From assembly GCA_022828595.1 (NCBI GenBank), contig JAKGHH010000005.1, forward strand, positions 67,823,655-67,887,654: 64,000 nucleotides of DNA, read 5' to 3'. Positions 33,151-44,069 of this stretch are shown here, piece by piece; positions within the stretch are counted from its first letter, which is position 1, and each line of letters begins with the position of its first letter. The stretch is from Nelumbo lutea. Taxonomy: Eukaryota > Streptophyta > Magnoliopsida > Proteales > Nelumbonaceae. The position numbers and the translations under genes are program-made. Under the pieces are notes generated by a model. The model saw only the letters and a list, made by a program, of their open reading frames with translations, searched no databases and was not told the DNA's origin.

Positions 33151-36100
33151 AGAAATCCCATCAAGCTAACTTTTCAGAAGAGAAAAATGATGAGAATAAT
33201 CTCTTCTACGTCTGCCAAGCTGCATTAGAAGAAAAGAATGATATTTGGTATCCAGACAGTGGGTGTAGTAACCACATGACAAAAAATGAAAGCATCTTTT
33301 ATAGTCTTCATAAAGTCAAGACAAAAGTCAAAATTGGTAATGGCGACTTCATGGAAGCAACGAGCAAAGGCACCATTGTCATTGACACTAGACAAGGCAA
33401 GAGATACATCAATGATGTACTCTTGGTCCCCAACATTGATCAAAACCTACTCAGTGTAGGTCAAATGATGGAGAAATGATACTCTTTACATTTTGAGGGA
33501 GATTCTTGCACAATCTACGACAATCAAACAAATCCCTTGAAATTGCAAAAATAAAAATGAAAGAAAACAGATGTTTTCCCATACAATGGAGATACGCAAG
33601 TAATGTAGCAATTCAAGCGCAAGTGGACGAGTCATGGTTATGGCATAAAAGGTTTGGACATTTCAACTTCCATGGGTTAAAGATCCTTCAGCAGAAGAAC
33701 ATGATGCGAGACCTACCAACAATCAATGAGCTCAACAATGTCTGCGAAGGGTGTATGCTCGGGAAACAACATCGACAACATTTCCCATCGGGAAAAGCTT
33801 GGAAAGCCAAATAGCCACTAGAGTTAATCCATACATACATTTGCGGTCCAATGTGTACTCCATCAAATGATCAAAACAGGTACTTCATTCTCTTCATCGA
33901 TGACTATACTAGAATGACATGGGTTTACTTTTTGCGAGATAAATCGCAAGTCTTTGATATTTTTAAGAAATTCAAAACTCGTGTCGATAAGCAAAGTGGT
34001 CACAACATCAAGATGATAAGAAGTGATAGAGGCAAAGAATACACTTCTAATGAATTCAACAAGTTCTGTGAAGATGAAGGCATAGAGCATCAACTCACAG
34101 TCGGATACGCACCAGAACAAAATGGAGTATCCAAAAGAAAAAATTGAACAGTTATGGAGACAGCAAGAGCCATGCTCATGGATCAGGGTCTTCCAAAAAC
34201 TTTTTGGGCAGAGGCAGTAAGTACTACAGTCTACTTGCTCAACAGATGTCCAACCAAATTTGTGCAAGATAAGACATCGATCGAAGCTTGGAGTGGACAA
34301 GAGCCATCAACAAAGCATCTCAGAGTTTTTGGTTGCATATGCTATACTCTCATTCCACAAGAGAAAAGAGGCAAGCTAGACAAGAAGACTAAGAAAGGAA
34401 TCTTCTTAGGCTATAGCACTCAATCAAAAGGCTATCGAGTCTATAGCTTAAGAACAAAGAAGCTCATAATCAACTGAGATGTAAGATTCGACGAAGACGT
34501 TGCATACAATTGGGAGACAGAAGAAGTTGAAAGAAAGAGTATCAACATGCCCCTATTACCAAGACAAGAAATTAAAGAAGGCCACGATCAAACTGGACTG
34601 CCAACTCAATCAACAACACAATTAGAACCAGTACAAGCCACAAAATCTCCTCCAGACTCGCCACCAAGACGAACTAAATCCTTAACAGAGATATACGAGA
34701 CATGCAACTTAATGCTTATGGAGCCAGAAAACTTTGAAGAAGTTTTTAAGAAAGAAGTATGGAGAATAGCTATGGATGAAGAGATAAAGATGATCGAGAA
34801 ATACGAGACATGGGAGCATGTAGATCATCCACAAGATAAAGACACTATAGGAGTTAAGTGGGTTTACAAGACAAAGCTTAACTCAAATAACTCAATCTAG
34901 AAGCATAAAGCAAGGTTAGTTGCCAAAGGATACTCACAACAATATGGGGTCGACTACAATGAGATATTTGCTCCAGTTGTACACCTTGACACAATCAGGG
35001 CATTGATTGCACTAGTTGCACAGAAGAAATGGAAGATTTTCCAACTAGATGTGAAGTCAGCATTCCTCAATGGCTAGCTTAAGGAAGAAATCTATGTGGA
35101 GCAAACTCAAGTGTTCATGGTGCAAGGACAAGAAGATAAAGTTCTCAGATTAAAGAAGGCATTATATGGCCTAAATCAAGCTCCGCAATCCTAGTACAGT
35201 AGAATCGACAACTACTTCACTAAGCAAGGATTCAGGAGGAGCAAAAGTGAGCCAACACTCTACATCAAGACTCAAGGTACAAATGACACACTTATTGTCT
35301 CTTTATATGTTGATGATCTCATTTACCCAGGAAATAATGAGAAGATGACCAAGAAATTTAAAGAAGACATGATGAAGACTTTCGAAATGACCGATTTGGG
35401 TTTAATGCACTATTTTCTCGGGATCGAAATAACTCAAGAAGAATATGGGATCTTCATCTCACAAAAGAAGTATACAGAGACTCCCTTGAAGAAATTCAAA
35501 ATGGAATGCTGTAAGACAGTATCAACTCCGTTAGACAACAATGAAGCATTCAAGAAAGAAGACGACTCACCAAAAGTAGATGAATCACAATTTCGAAGTT
35601 TAATTGGAAGCTTACTTTATTTAACAGCTACAAGACTAGACACCATGTATGGAATTAGTCTACTATCAAGATTCATGCAGAGTCCAAGTCAAGTTCACTA
35701 TGGAGCAACTAAGAGAGTACTTAGATACTTGCAAGGAACAATGAACTACGGAATCATGCATGATTCAAAACTAATTGGCTACATAGATAGTGACTGAGCA
35801 GGATCAGTAGACGACATGAAAAGCACGTCAGTATATGCTTTCACAATTGGATCAGGGACATTTTCTTGGGCATCAAAGAAACAAGCAACAGTTGCGCAAT
35901 CATCAACTTAAGCAGAGTATATTGCATCAGCAATGACAACAAGCCAAGCTATTTGGCTAAAAAGAATACTTGAAGACATGGGAGAACCACAAGTGGAAGC
36001 TACAGAAATCTACTATGATAGCAGATCAGCTATAGCAGTGGCAAAGAATCTTGTATTTCACAGTAGAACCAAGCATATAGGCATCAAGTATCACTTCATC

Positions 36101-36252
36101 AAAGAAGCTGAAGCAAACAAAGAAATAGAACTCAACACTGCAAGACTGAAGAGCAATTAGCAGACATATTCACAAAGGTACTACCAAAAGGCAAATTCGA
36201 ACTATTACGAGACACTATTGGAGTTATTGAAATGTGCACCAAGGAGTATTAG
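33147..36252 (+). pseudogene. pol of Copia at 31,930 (protease, integrase, reverse transcriptase, RNase H)
   Basis: Protease: WYPDSGCSNHMT near 33,250. GAG-pre-integrase: LWHKRFGHFN near 33,640 and CEGCMLGKQHR. Integrase core: FIDDYTRMTWVYF near 33,893, MIRSDRGKEYTS near 34,010, and the Q-N-G segment near 34,110. Reverse transcriptase: [14 protein letters not shown] near 34,915, [12 protein letters not shown] near 35,040, YVDDLIYPGN near 35,305. RNase H: near 35,780-36,150 with DSRSAIAVAKN and HSRTKHIGIKYHFI. Stops at about 34,145, 34,475, 35,076, 35,191, 35,795 and 35,909 break the frame. The final codons run into the 3' LTR: its first six bases, TATTAG, give Tyr-stop (36,247-36,252). Confidence 0.9.
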
Positions 36253-36475
36253 AAGTTGCTACACATTTCTAGAATACTTTACTCTATAACTTCCTAGTTA
36301 TACTTAAGAAGCAAATACATTTATGTGGCCAAAATTCCTTCATTAAAAGAAGGATCTAGAGCAAATAATGTTAACCACAAATGTAAAGTGGGCTCACCTG
36401 CAACCATCCACTCTAGCTACTATAAATACAGCCTCTCCTACTTCCTATCATATACTCTAGTCTTCTATACCATCA
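36247..36475 (+). repeat. 3' LTR of Copia at 31,930 (229 bp, shortened)
   Basis: Starts TATTAGAAGTTGCTACAC, ends TATACCATCA. It lacks about 65 bp that the 5' LTR has, joined at CCTCTC. Its TATAAATA box lies near 36,421, about 200 bp upstream of the SABATH pseudogene start codon. Confidence 0.9.
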
Positions 36476-36693
36476 TTAGGGTCAAACTCCAAAATGCAAT
36501 GGAGGAGGTTCCTGTAATTTATCCTATTTTATTTCCCCTGTCGTGTTGATCAAATTCTTATAAGTGATGAATGGTTTCCAACTTCGACGAAATAATTCGA
36601 AGCAGAGAAACAAAAGCATCCATGGAAGTGCAACAAGTTCTCCACATGATAGCAGGAGAAGGAGAAACGAGCTATGCCAATAACTCATCACTT

Positions 36694-36696
<3 letters not shown>

Positions 36697-36728
<32 letters not shown>

Positions 36729-36782
36729 CACTCACACATCTCAGATGATCTAATAATCTGGTCTGTTTCGTCGTTCCTGTAG
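36697..36782 (+). repeat. CT-rich intron 1 of the pseudogene with (CT)n run
   Basis: Intron 1 is only 86 nt and begins in a CT microsatellite (36,697-36,728). The expected polypyrimidine tract and AG acceptor are at 36,781-36,782. Confidence 0.75.
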
Positions 36783-37442
36783 AAAATGGCCATATGGAAA
36801 GCGAAACCCATAATAAAAGACAGCATACAAGATCTCTATTGCACCAGCTTCCCACCATGTGTGGCAATTGCTGACTTAGGTTGCTCTTCAGGGCCCAACA
36901 CATTGTTGGTGGTGTCAGAGATTATAAACAACATCAACAACACATGCCGCCGCTTGAATCGTCCATCGCCAGAAGTCCAAGTGTTCTTAAACGACCTTCC
37001 TGGGAAGACTTCAACACCATTTTCAGGTCTTTGCCTGCGTTTTATGACAAACTCAAGAGAGAGAAAGGTGATGAGTTCAAGGGATATTTCATCGTCGGAA
37101 CTCCGGGCTCTTTCTACGAGAGACTCTTCCCAACCACATCTCTGCACTTTGTTCACTCTTCTTATGGAGTCCATTGGCTTTCTCAGGTAATTAAGCTTAT
37201 CTTCTTTCTTTCTTATTGGTAATGAAAACTTCACCGATGAACTGCCGGTCTTAAATTCGGCCAGAGAAGAAGGTTGTGTCAGTTTAGTTACGTGACAGCA
37301 TTAAAACTTTTGCCAAACTCTTAGGTTGGTATAGATTTCCCTACATTTGTTTCATTTCCCTATCTTTTCCTTCAAATCAAACATAGCCTTAAGGTCACAG
37401 ACTGTGAATCGTGAGAAATGCTGAAACTACGAAACTAACTAA

Positions 37443-37860
37443 AGATGTCAATGGGTTGGGCTTGATAAGATAGTGTATTAGTCCCGAACCAATTATTAAT
37501 CAAAATAAAATCATAGATTGAAAACTGTTCTTATTATTAATAGGGATAATTAAGTCTATGTTAATAACAAATTAAAATTAACTTTATATTTTATAATATA
37601 ATCTTAATAAAAATGACATTAAAATGGTAAATTGTTTATATGTTTATAAATCAAGTGTTTTAAACCAAATTTATATATCTTATATATTATCTATCAAATT
37701 TATCATTTTAAACATTAAATAAAATAAATATTACAAAAAAAAACTAAAAAAATTATATATTATTAACTCAATAATCAGTTTAGATCTTAATCAAATTTGG
37801 CTAGAACCAACTTAATTATTAATTGTAACAAAACCAAGGAACTGACCCATTGACAGCCCT
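37443..37860. mobile_element. MITE in intron 2, related to the AGGGGTGT family
   Basis: The left end AGATGTCAATGGGTTGGGC and right end GACCCATTGACAGCCCT form an inverted repeat. Layout resembles the elements at 21,281 and 53,113. Confidence 0.6.
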
Positions 37861-37872
37861 ACATGTAACCCA

Positions 37873-38103
37873 TGGTTTAAAGTATCAAGTGTATCGTACG
37901 GTATCTTTTACAAATGATATGGTTCGAAAGGCCTGTTACCAAGAGTTCCGGACCCATGTTTTTTAATAATAAAAAACAGCCTATAATCTTTCCGAAAAAT
38001 CAAAGTTTGAAAAAAAAATAAAAAAATAAAAGTATTTTGACCGTTTCTAAATACGAATACGATACGGCCAAAATTCGTATAGTATCGACTACTTTGAACC
38101 TTG
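37873..38103. mobile_element. small MITE in intron 2, about 230 bp
   Basis: The left end GGTTTAAAGTATCAAGTGTA and right end TAGTATCGACTACTTTGAACC are inverted. Inner motifs ATCGTACGGTAT and ATACGATACGGCC also face each other. Confidence 0.6.
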
Positions 38104-39399
38104 ATGTAACCAACCCATATGGCGATAATAATCTCATTTCATATTGGAAATTTGGCTCAGAATGAACATAATATATTCACTAATCTTGAAACTTTCTTTA
38201 ATCAAAACAACCCATAAGAAAACAAAACCCACCTACTTGTAATAAAGTTTGACGTATGCCAATACAAGAGGTGGTTTGCATGGTCATAGTTCATTTTCAT
38301 ATCATCAAGTTTAGGTGTTCTTCACCTACTAGCATTTTCTATATTCAAATATAAAATCCGACTTAATTCAAAACTGCGATGATAAGACGTAGACAAACCA
38401 AATCAATTGTTTATTAATTTATCTTCTACGTAATGAGTCCTGACGTCATTTTCTCGTTACTCCAACTCCATTTGTGTTTCATCGTTAATAGAAAATTGAG
38501 TCTCGCCTCACGTAAACTGCGTGATAACTTATTCTACATTTCTTTTTCCTGAGCCTTTTTTTTTATTCAAACTTTACTCGAGGGCCATTTTAAAATTTAT
38601 TAACTATTTTTAAAAGAAAAAATTGTAATAATAGGAAAGGACTTGCTCTGCATTGCCTCATAACTCAATTATACATAGCTCTCCCTTACCATTTCAGGCC
38701 CATCAACAAAGAAAAACAAAGTAAAGAAGTCTAATAAAAACTAATTAATTTTAAGAACAGTTAAACCCAAATTATGTTCATAAATAAGACAAAGCTAAAT
38801 TTCTAGGAATTTGAAAATTGCTATAAATCACCTTAATTAAACGAGCATCTTTCATCAATTCCTTTGTTAGCAAGGAGTTCAGCACAGCACAGAAGCAGAG
38901 GCAAGGAGACCCCTATAGCTCAGAAATCCTCACATGTAATATATTTTTCCATGTAAGTTTCCTCCTTTAACTTTCTATCCAATGGTTGACTCTCCTATAG
39001 CCCATTCATAAATTTTGACCCCCTCATAAAAACTTTCTGGCTTCATCCCTGGCATAGCAATTTCCCTCTCGTAGGATATAGATCTACCTAATATTGATTC
39101 ATCACACTAAATTCTTAATTCTGTGCAAGATATGAACATAAAACTAAGGATATAATCCGATTCTTCCTCTGAGCTTGTTACCTTCACTTCTACCCATGAA
39201 AGTTTGCTTTCAAGAACTCACTAGCATCACATTTATGCTAATAAAAGCATTACTGTATTACAATTTACAACCCAAAAGCATGCAAATTCTCATCAAGCCA
39301 GGTCATCATTTTTATACACAATCTTTATTTTGCAAGACATCTGAATCTGCAGTTTTTTTGGCTTTATAGGGCTACACTATAGCGGTAGTCATCCCCAGA

Positions 39400-39750
39400 C
39401 CCATAAGGGCGTAAATCAGATTGTGCTGCCCGCAGCCCAGCACAACAGCACATGGGTCGTGCTAAGCACATCACAATTGTGTGGGCCGTGCTGGGATGGA
39501 GGTTTCAGGTCCGTAGACAGATATAACATGGCACGTTTGTCCCAACCCATGGACCAGTCGTAACTTTCATAACTTTGGCTCAGTCCACAGCCTATCTTGG
39601 CCCAAGGCTCACCCCACAGACCAACTTGGCCCATGGAACAGCACGGGCCCACACAGGCCAACACCCAAAATATCCCATGGGGGAGGCATGGCCCACACAA
39701 AGTGCGAGCCGCACATGAGCTGTGTAATGCCAGCCCAGCATGGCCCGTAT
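39400..39750. repeat. GC-rich inverted-repeat block in intron 2
   Basis: A G+C-rich island in AT-rich surroundings. It is rich in CAGCCCAGCA and GGGCCGTGCTGGG motifs in opposite orientations (for example about 39,483 and 39,731). This is a common plant dispersed-repeat style. Open frames on both strands are by-products of composition. Confidence 0.5.
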
Positions 39751-39879
39751 TACCACTTCAACATTTAAACAATACTCTTTCGCCTATGCTGAAAATCAGT
39801 GACAGCTATAATGATCTTTCGTGTTATAGATATTTGTGGCATCTCTTGGAGATCAAATCAGCTCCCTTCAATGTCCCAC

Positions 39880-40200
39880 AGCATGTCTCTGCTGTGTATT
39901 GGGAACATCTCCCTATGATAATACCAAAAATAATGATGTTATCATTCAGAAATGTTTTTAATACACAGTAAAAATGTGTCGTGGGACGTTATTGGGGGCA
40001 ATCTTGTAGGGGGCTGATTTTCTTGGTGATGGGATCTGTTCCTCATAAATGAACACCTCACAGGCACATCCACCCTACATTGGGGATATCTCCCATGAAT
40101 TATAACTAATAAATACAAGAGATATTTCCAATGCATGATAGTATATTCATGTGAGGCACCTCACAGGCGCCAGGTGTGAGGAGCAGATCCGGTCTCCATT
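39880..40200. repeat. dispersed repeat ending in GAGCAGATCCGGTCTCC
   Basis: Begins near ATTGGGAACATCTCCC (39,899) and ends near 40,200 with GTGTGAGGAGCAGATCCGGT followed by CTC. The last 23 bases (40,174-40,196) recur in inverse orientation at 51,457-51,479. A shorter relative with both ends lies at about 54,355-54,490. It has no coding capacity. Confidence 0.55.
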
Positions 40201-41934
40201 TCTTGAGCTTGAGTAAAACTTTTCTTGACGGCCGCTAATGTGATTATCTGTTTAAGCTGATCCTCTAAGCATGTATATTATATTGTATTAATTATTAATC
40301 CATATATTATCATCAACGAAGTTCCGGGTCAACTGCCTACTGCACCAACTAGGAGAAAAAGTCGTGAGCAGCAGAATTTGTTTGTTAATTAATGATTATG
40401 CATATTTAGAAATCATTAATTAGATTATTAAGATGCTAAGGTGGTTGAACTGGGCCTTAACACATTTTGATGCATCCCCTTTTGCACAAGCTTGTGGCAG
40501 ATTGTTCCAATCTGCTTTTTAATTGGTACGAAAACATTGGAGGCGGTAATTCTTAGGTTAAGTCTAATCATCCCCAATCCACTCTTAAATTTAATGTATT
40601 TGGTGTAATAGATATTGAAAATTAATAATGCGGAAAAGATATGATATGAGAAGAATTTTGAATAATTAAAATTCATTTATGAATTTTGATAAATAATATT
40701 TAATTGACCATCACGTTTATAATTTCAGTTGACTGATCAGAAAATTTTCAGATATTATATCTTCTTCATATCATAGTCGAACCCAATAGAATTAGATTTG
40801 AACTGGGACAAAATCTGGCCGTAAGGAATAGACGATGGCTCAGTGAGCTTTGTTCCCAGAACTGCCAATAAGGCAGCTAGTCCATCACTTGGCGAAGTTT
40901 GGTTTACGTGTTGCAAGGACCCAGACTTGGTCCGGTTGTCCTGACCTCCTCGGTGATTGTAGTTTTGGATTATTGCTTGTTGAGCCCAGTTTAATGAATT
41001 TGCCTAATTAATTAGGCTTCGGAAAAAAAACAAAAAAAAAAAAAAAAACCATCGTCGTCATTATCATCACCAATAATAATAAGTTAACAATTAATCTATT
41101 CCGTTGCAGTACAGTTGTGAAATTTGATCTTAAGATTAAGCCCATGCATTATTATATTGTATGTATATATGAACACAAAGGTGATCGGTGCTAACAACCA
41201 ACCAAAATGAAATGTAATTAGGTCCCTCCGGGTCTTGACGACAGTGAAACAGGCGTAGCCCTGAACAAAGGGAACATTTACATTGTAGAGTCAAGTCACT
41301 ATTTCTCAAGCTACGTTCCCAAGAGATGGTTCCCGGAGGACGCATGGTCCTAACAGTTATGGGCAGAACATGTATTGATCCGTGGAACAAAGAGAATTGC
41401 ACCACTTGGGAGCTATTGTCAATGTCACTCGGTGACATGGTCTTGGAGGTACACTTCATTAACTTCTTTTAATTTCTTCCTAATTAATTAAGCTCATCTG
41501 TCCCATCTTTTCTCTCTGGATCTCTGCGTTGTTTTGTTCAATTAATCCAGGGGCTTATTGAAGAGGCAAAATTGGATTCATTCAATCTTCCCTATTACAC
41601 TCCTTCCACCCATGAAATAAAGGACCTAATCCAGATGGAAGGATCATTTAAGCTCGACCGGATGGAGATATTTAAACTCAGTTGGGACCCCACATTAATG
41701 GATGATGATGGCATTAATAAAAATGATGACTAGCTGCTTGTTTATGATAAATTCAAAAGCGCACAGAACGTGACAAAGACAATAAGAGCAGTGGCCGAAC
41801 CAATAATCCTGAATCACTTTGGAGAAGAGATGCTTGATGATTTGTTTCAGAGATACATGGAGAAGGTTGCCGAGTACCTGGGAAGAGAGGAAAGCAAGTA
41901 CGTTAATCTGGTGGTTTCCATGATCAAGGAATAA

Positions 41935-42452
41935 AGCTGGTATATTGTATACCAAAAATTCTCTCCTGCTAGTGCTGGGTAGTTGTTTCAATAATATCTC
42001 AGTACTCTTGATTTTCCTCCCTGGCTACTTTCTTTGAATTCGATGGTTGAAGGAATAATAAAACTCTGGCCAAATAAAAACCTAGCTATATGGTGCTTTA
42101 ATTAGTTTATTTCCTTTAATTTGCAACTTCCACTTTAATTATGATCCTATATGTAATGTTCTAAGTTTTTAGTTAATGTAATATCTAAGAAGGTTTATTT
42201 GTGATGATATCGTAGCATTTTTTTTTAATTCTTATAGAACATATTAGCATAAAAATAATACCATCTTGTTTATATCTCTCTTTTGAAGTATAAAAATCTA
42301 TGATGCTGGAAAGGTATAATATCATAAGAATTTTGATTGATCAAAACCTCAATTTTGATGAATACCAACTGATTGATTGGCAGTTGGCGCTCTTAAGATT
42401 CCAGTTGAATGGTTACAAGTTTTTTCTGGTATCAAAATCTTTAATATTGATA
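41935..42452. other. downstream spacer of the SABATH pseudogene
   Basis: Non-coding up to the Copia target site. An AATAAA at 42,057-42,062, 123 nt past the TAA, is a plausible old polyadenylation signal. At 42,416-42,457 a segment resembles the DNA just after the Copia 3' LTR (47,488 onward). Confidence 0.55.
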
Positions 42453-42457
42453 GATCT

Positions 42458-42607
42458 TATTAAGCCTATGCCCGCGCCTTCTTAGCGTAGCCTTATCTCT
42501 TGCTGTATGAGTCCTATCTGGTGTATGTATCTTAGTTTTTCTTGCTTTGGTTTTCATTATTCATTTAGGAGTTTGCATCCTAATCGCAAGAGGGAGCTAA
42601 CTCTACC

Positions 42608-42644
<37 letters not shown>

Positions 42645-42707
42645 TGTAATGATCGACTGATAAAAGATATAGAAAGAAAATATTTTCCTTCAAACTCGAG
42701 TTTTTCA
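42458..42707 (+). repeat. 5' LTR of Copia at 42,458 (250 bp)
   Basis: TATTAAGCC at the start and TTTTTCA at the end. Includes an (AT)n run at about 42,613-42,642. The primer site follows without a gap. Confidence 0.88.
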
Positions 42708-42720
42708 TGGTATTAGAGCC
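42708..42720 (+). other. primer binding site, tRNA-iMet type
   Basis: TGGTATTAGAGCC, one base away from the standard TGGTATCAGAGCC. Confidence 0.85.
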
Positions 42721-42763
42721 AGGTTTGTTGGACTTTCGCACCGCCTTCTAAGCCTGCAATATT

Positions 42764-43050
42764 CGATCTTCTCTAACCTCTGCTCATGAGGCAGATCGCT
42801 AAAGAGTTTGCAGAACTCTATTTGCTTTTGATTGTCAAAGCTGGTGGCTGCGATATTTGATTATTTCGGACCGTTGCTAGTTCGATCTTCTCTTACCTCT
42901 GTTCGTGGAGCAGATCGCTGAAGAGTTTGCAGAACTCTATTTGCCTTCGATTGTCAAAGCTGGTGGCTGTGATATTTGATTTTTTCAGATCATTGCTCGT
43001 GAAGCAGATCTCTGAGGATTCTGCAGGGTTCTCTTTAAGACAGTCAATCA
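42764..43050 (+). repeat. 119-bp tandem repeat in the Copia leader
   Basis: Copies begin CGATCTTCTCT.ACCTCTG at 42,764 and 42,883 and share AGAGTTTGCAGAACTCTATT and GTCAAAGCTGGTGGCTG. A third partial copy (TGCTCGTGAAGCAGATC) starts near 42,993. They lie between the primer site and the gag start. Confidence 0.85.
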
Positions 43051-43087
43051 AAGCCGATATTTGTTCTTCGCTGAAATCAATAAGGAA

Positions 43088-43987
43088 ATGGAGACATCTT
43101 GCTTTGGCCGATCGATTGTGGTGGATGGAAGAGAGAAGCAGAATGAAGGTGAGGGCGGAAGCAGAAAGGTAATCTCACCGTACTACCTGGCGGCCAATGA
43201 CAATCCGGGTAATATAATTACCCAAGTCCAATTGAAAGGAGATAACTACGAGGAATGGGCTCGAGCAATGCGAATGGCGCTCCGAGCCAAGAAGAAAATC
43301 GGATTTCTCGATGGAACTATATCTCGGCCCGCGGACGATTCACCGGAGTTGGAAGACTAGTGGACTGTAAACTCGATGCTGGTTCCATGGATCCTCAACA
43401 CGATAGAACCAAGCCTACGCTTTATAATCATGTACATGGAGGCTGTGAAGGACCTGTGGGATGACATCAAAGAACGATTTTCAGTGGGCAATGGGCCAAG
43501 AATTCAGCAACTCAAGGCAGATCTTGCGACCAGCAAATAGGCCGATCTCCCAATCGTGACATATTATGGCAAACCGAAGCAAATCTGGGAAGAACTTGCT
43601 AATTATGAGCAAATTCCGACATGCGTCTATGCGGGCTGCATCTGCAACATCGCTGCAAAACTGGAGAAGAGACGAGAAGAAGAAAGAGTCCATCAGTTTC
43701 TGATGGGCTTGGATGACTTAGTATATGGAACAGTGTGTTCCAATATTCTGGGCACCGATCCGCTGCCAAATTTGAACAAAGCCTATGCCATGGTGATACA
43801 AGAGGAGCGGCTGAGAACCATGAACCACGACAAAGAAGAAAGAAAAGAGGCGATGTGCTTTGCTGTACAAGCACAAGGTGGCACAAAAAGAACGGAACAC
43901 GATACAAAAGAGAAATCTGGAGTGTGCCCAAACTGCAGACGAAATCGGCTACCTGGACTGGTGGGGAGACCGGTTGAGATCTACTAG
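43088..43987 (+). pseudogene. gag of Copia at 42,458
   Basis: Starts METSCFGRSIVVDG. The Copia N-terminal motif YYLAANDNPGN is followed by QLKGDNYEEWARAMRMAL near 43,235. After a stop at 43,360 it continues in the gag capsid style (KDLWDDIKERFSVGNGPRIQ, then EERVHQFLMGLDD near 43,690 and ILGTDPLPNLNKAYAMVIQEE). A zinc knuckle is only hinted at by CPNCRR near 43,930. Stops and shifts disrupt it. Confidence 0.85.
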
Positions 43988-44069
43988 GAGTGGGAAAGCT
44001 CAAGGCTGAGGAACACAAGGTAAATATGGTCATGGACATGGAGGCGGACAGAGAGCAAATGTTGCACAA

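Larger units (their letters stand above)
31930..36475 (+). mobile_element. Ty1/copia retrotransposon with TA...CA LTRs, complete structure, coding region dead
   Basis: The 4.5-kb element is flanked by the 5-bp duplication TTAGG (31,925-31,929 and 36,476-36,480). Order is LTR, iMet-type primer site, gag, protease, integrase, reverse transcriptase, RNase H, LTR, which is Copia order. Both LTRs start TATTAG and end CCATCA, so the ends are TA...CA rather than TG...CA. Many stops interrupt pol, several at positions where CGA or TGG is expected. It sits directly upstream of the SABATH pseudogene at 36,622. Confidence 0.95.
37187..41221 (+). other. expanded intron 2 of the SABATH pseudogene
   Basis: The equivalent intron of the intact gene is 321 nt; this one is 4,035 nt. 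It contains at least two MITE-like elements (37,443-37,860 and 37,873-38,103), a GC-rich inverted-repeat block (about 39,400-39,750) and a dispersed repeat (about 39,880-40,200). The rest is AT-rich with A-runs near 41,022-41,048. No gene of its own is seen. Confidence 0.8.
36622..41934 (+). pseudogene. SABATH methyltransferase pseudogene, 4 exons, three lesions
   Basis: A second SAM-dependent carboxyl methyltransferase of the SABATH family, head-to-head with the intact gene. Exons: 36,622-36,696 (MEVQQVLHMIAGEGETSYAN), 36,783-37,186 ([29 protein letters not shown]), 41,222-41,448 ([25 protein letters not shown]) and 41,551-41,934, ending at TAA. All splice sites keep GT-AG. Exon 2 is 404 nt against 405 in the intact gene, with a 1-bp loss at about 37,002-37,008. 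Exon 3 is 227 against 273 nt, a net 46-nt loss that removes the segment after NIYI and shifts the frame. Exon 4 has an in-frame TAG at 41,731. Intron 2 has grown to 4,035 nt. Exon 2 protein is roughly half identical to the intact gene by eye, so the copies are old paralogues. The pocket keeps Tyr and His in SSYGVHW, unlike the intact gene. Confidence 0.92.

Noticed and set aside
36786..37222. Programmed frameshift in SABATH exon 2
   Set aside because: There is no slippery site or family precedent, and two more lesions in exons 3 and 4 show ordinary decay.
39416..39971. Overlapping open frames on both strands in the pseudogene intron
   Set aside because: They come from the GC-rich inverted-repeat block. 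Frames on both strands have the same simple-repeat style.
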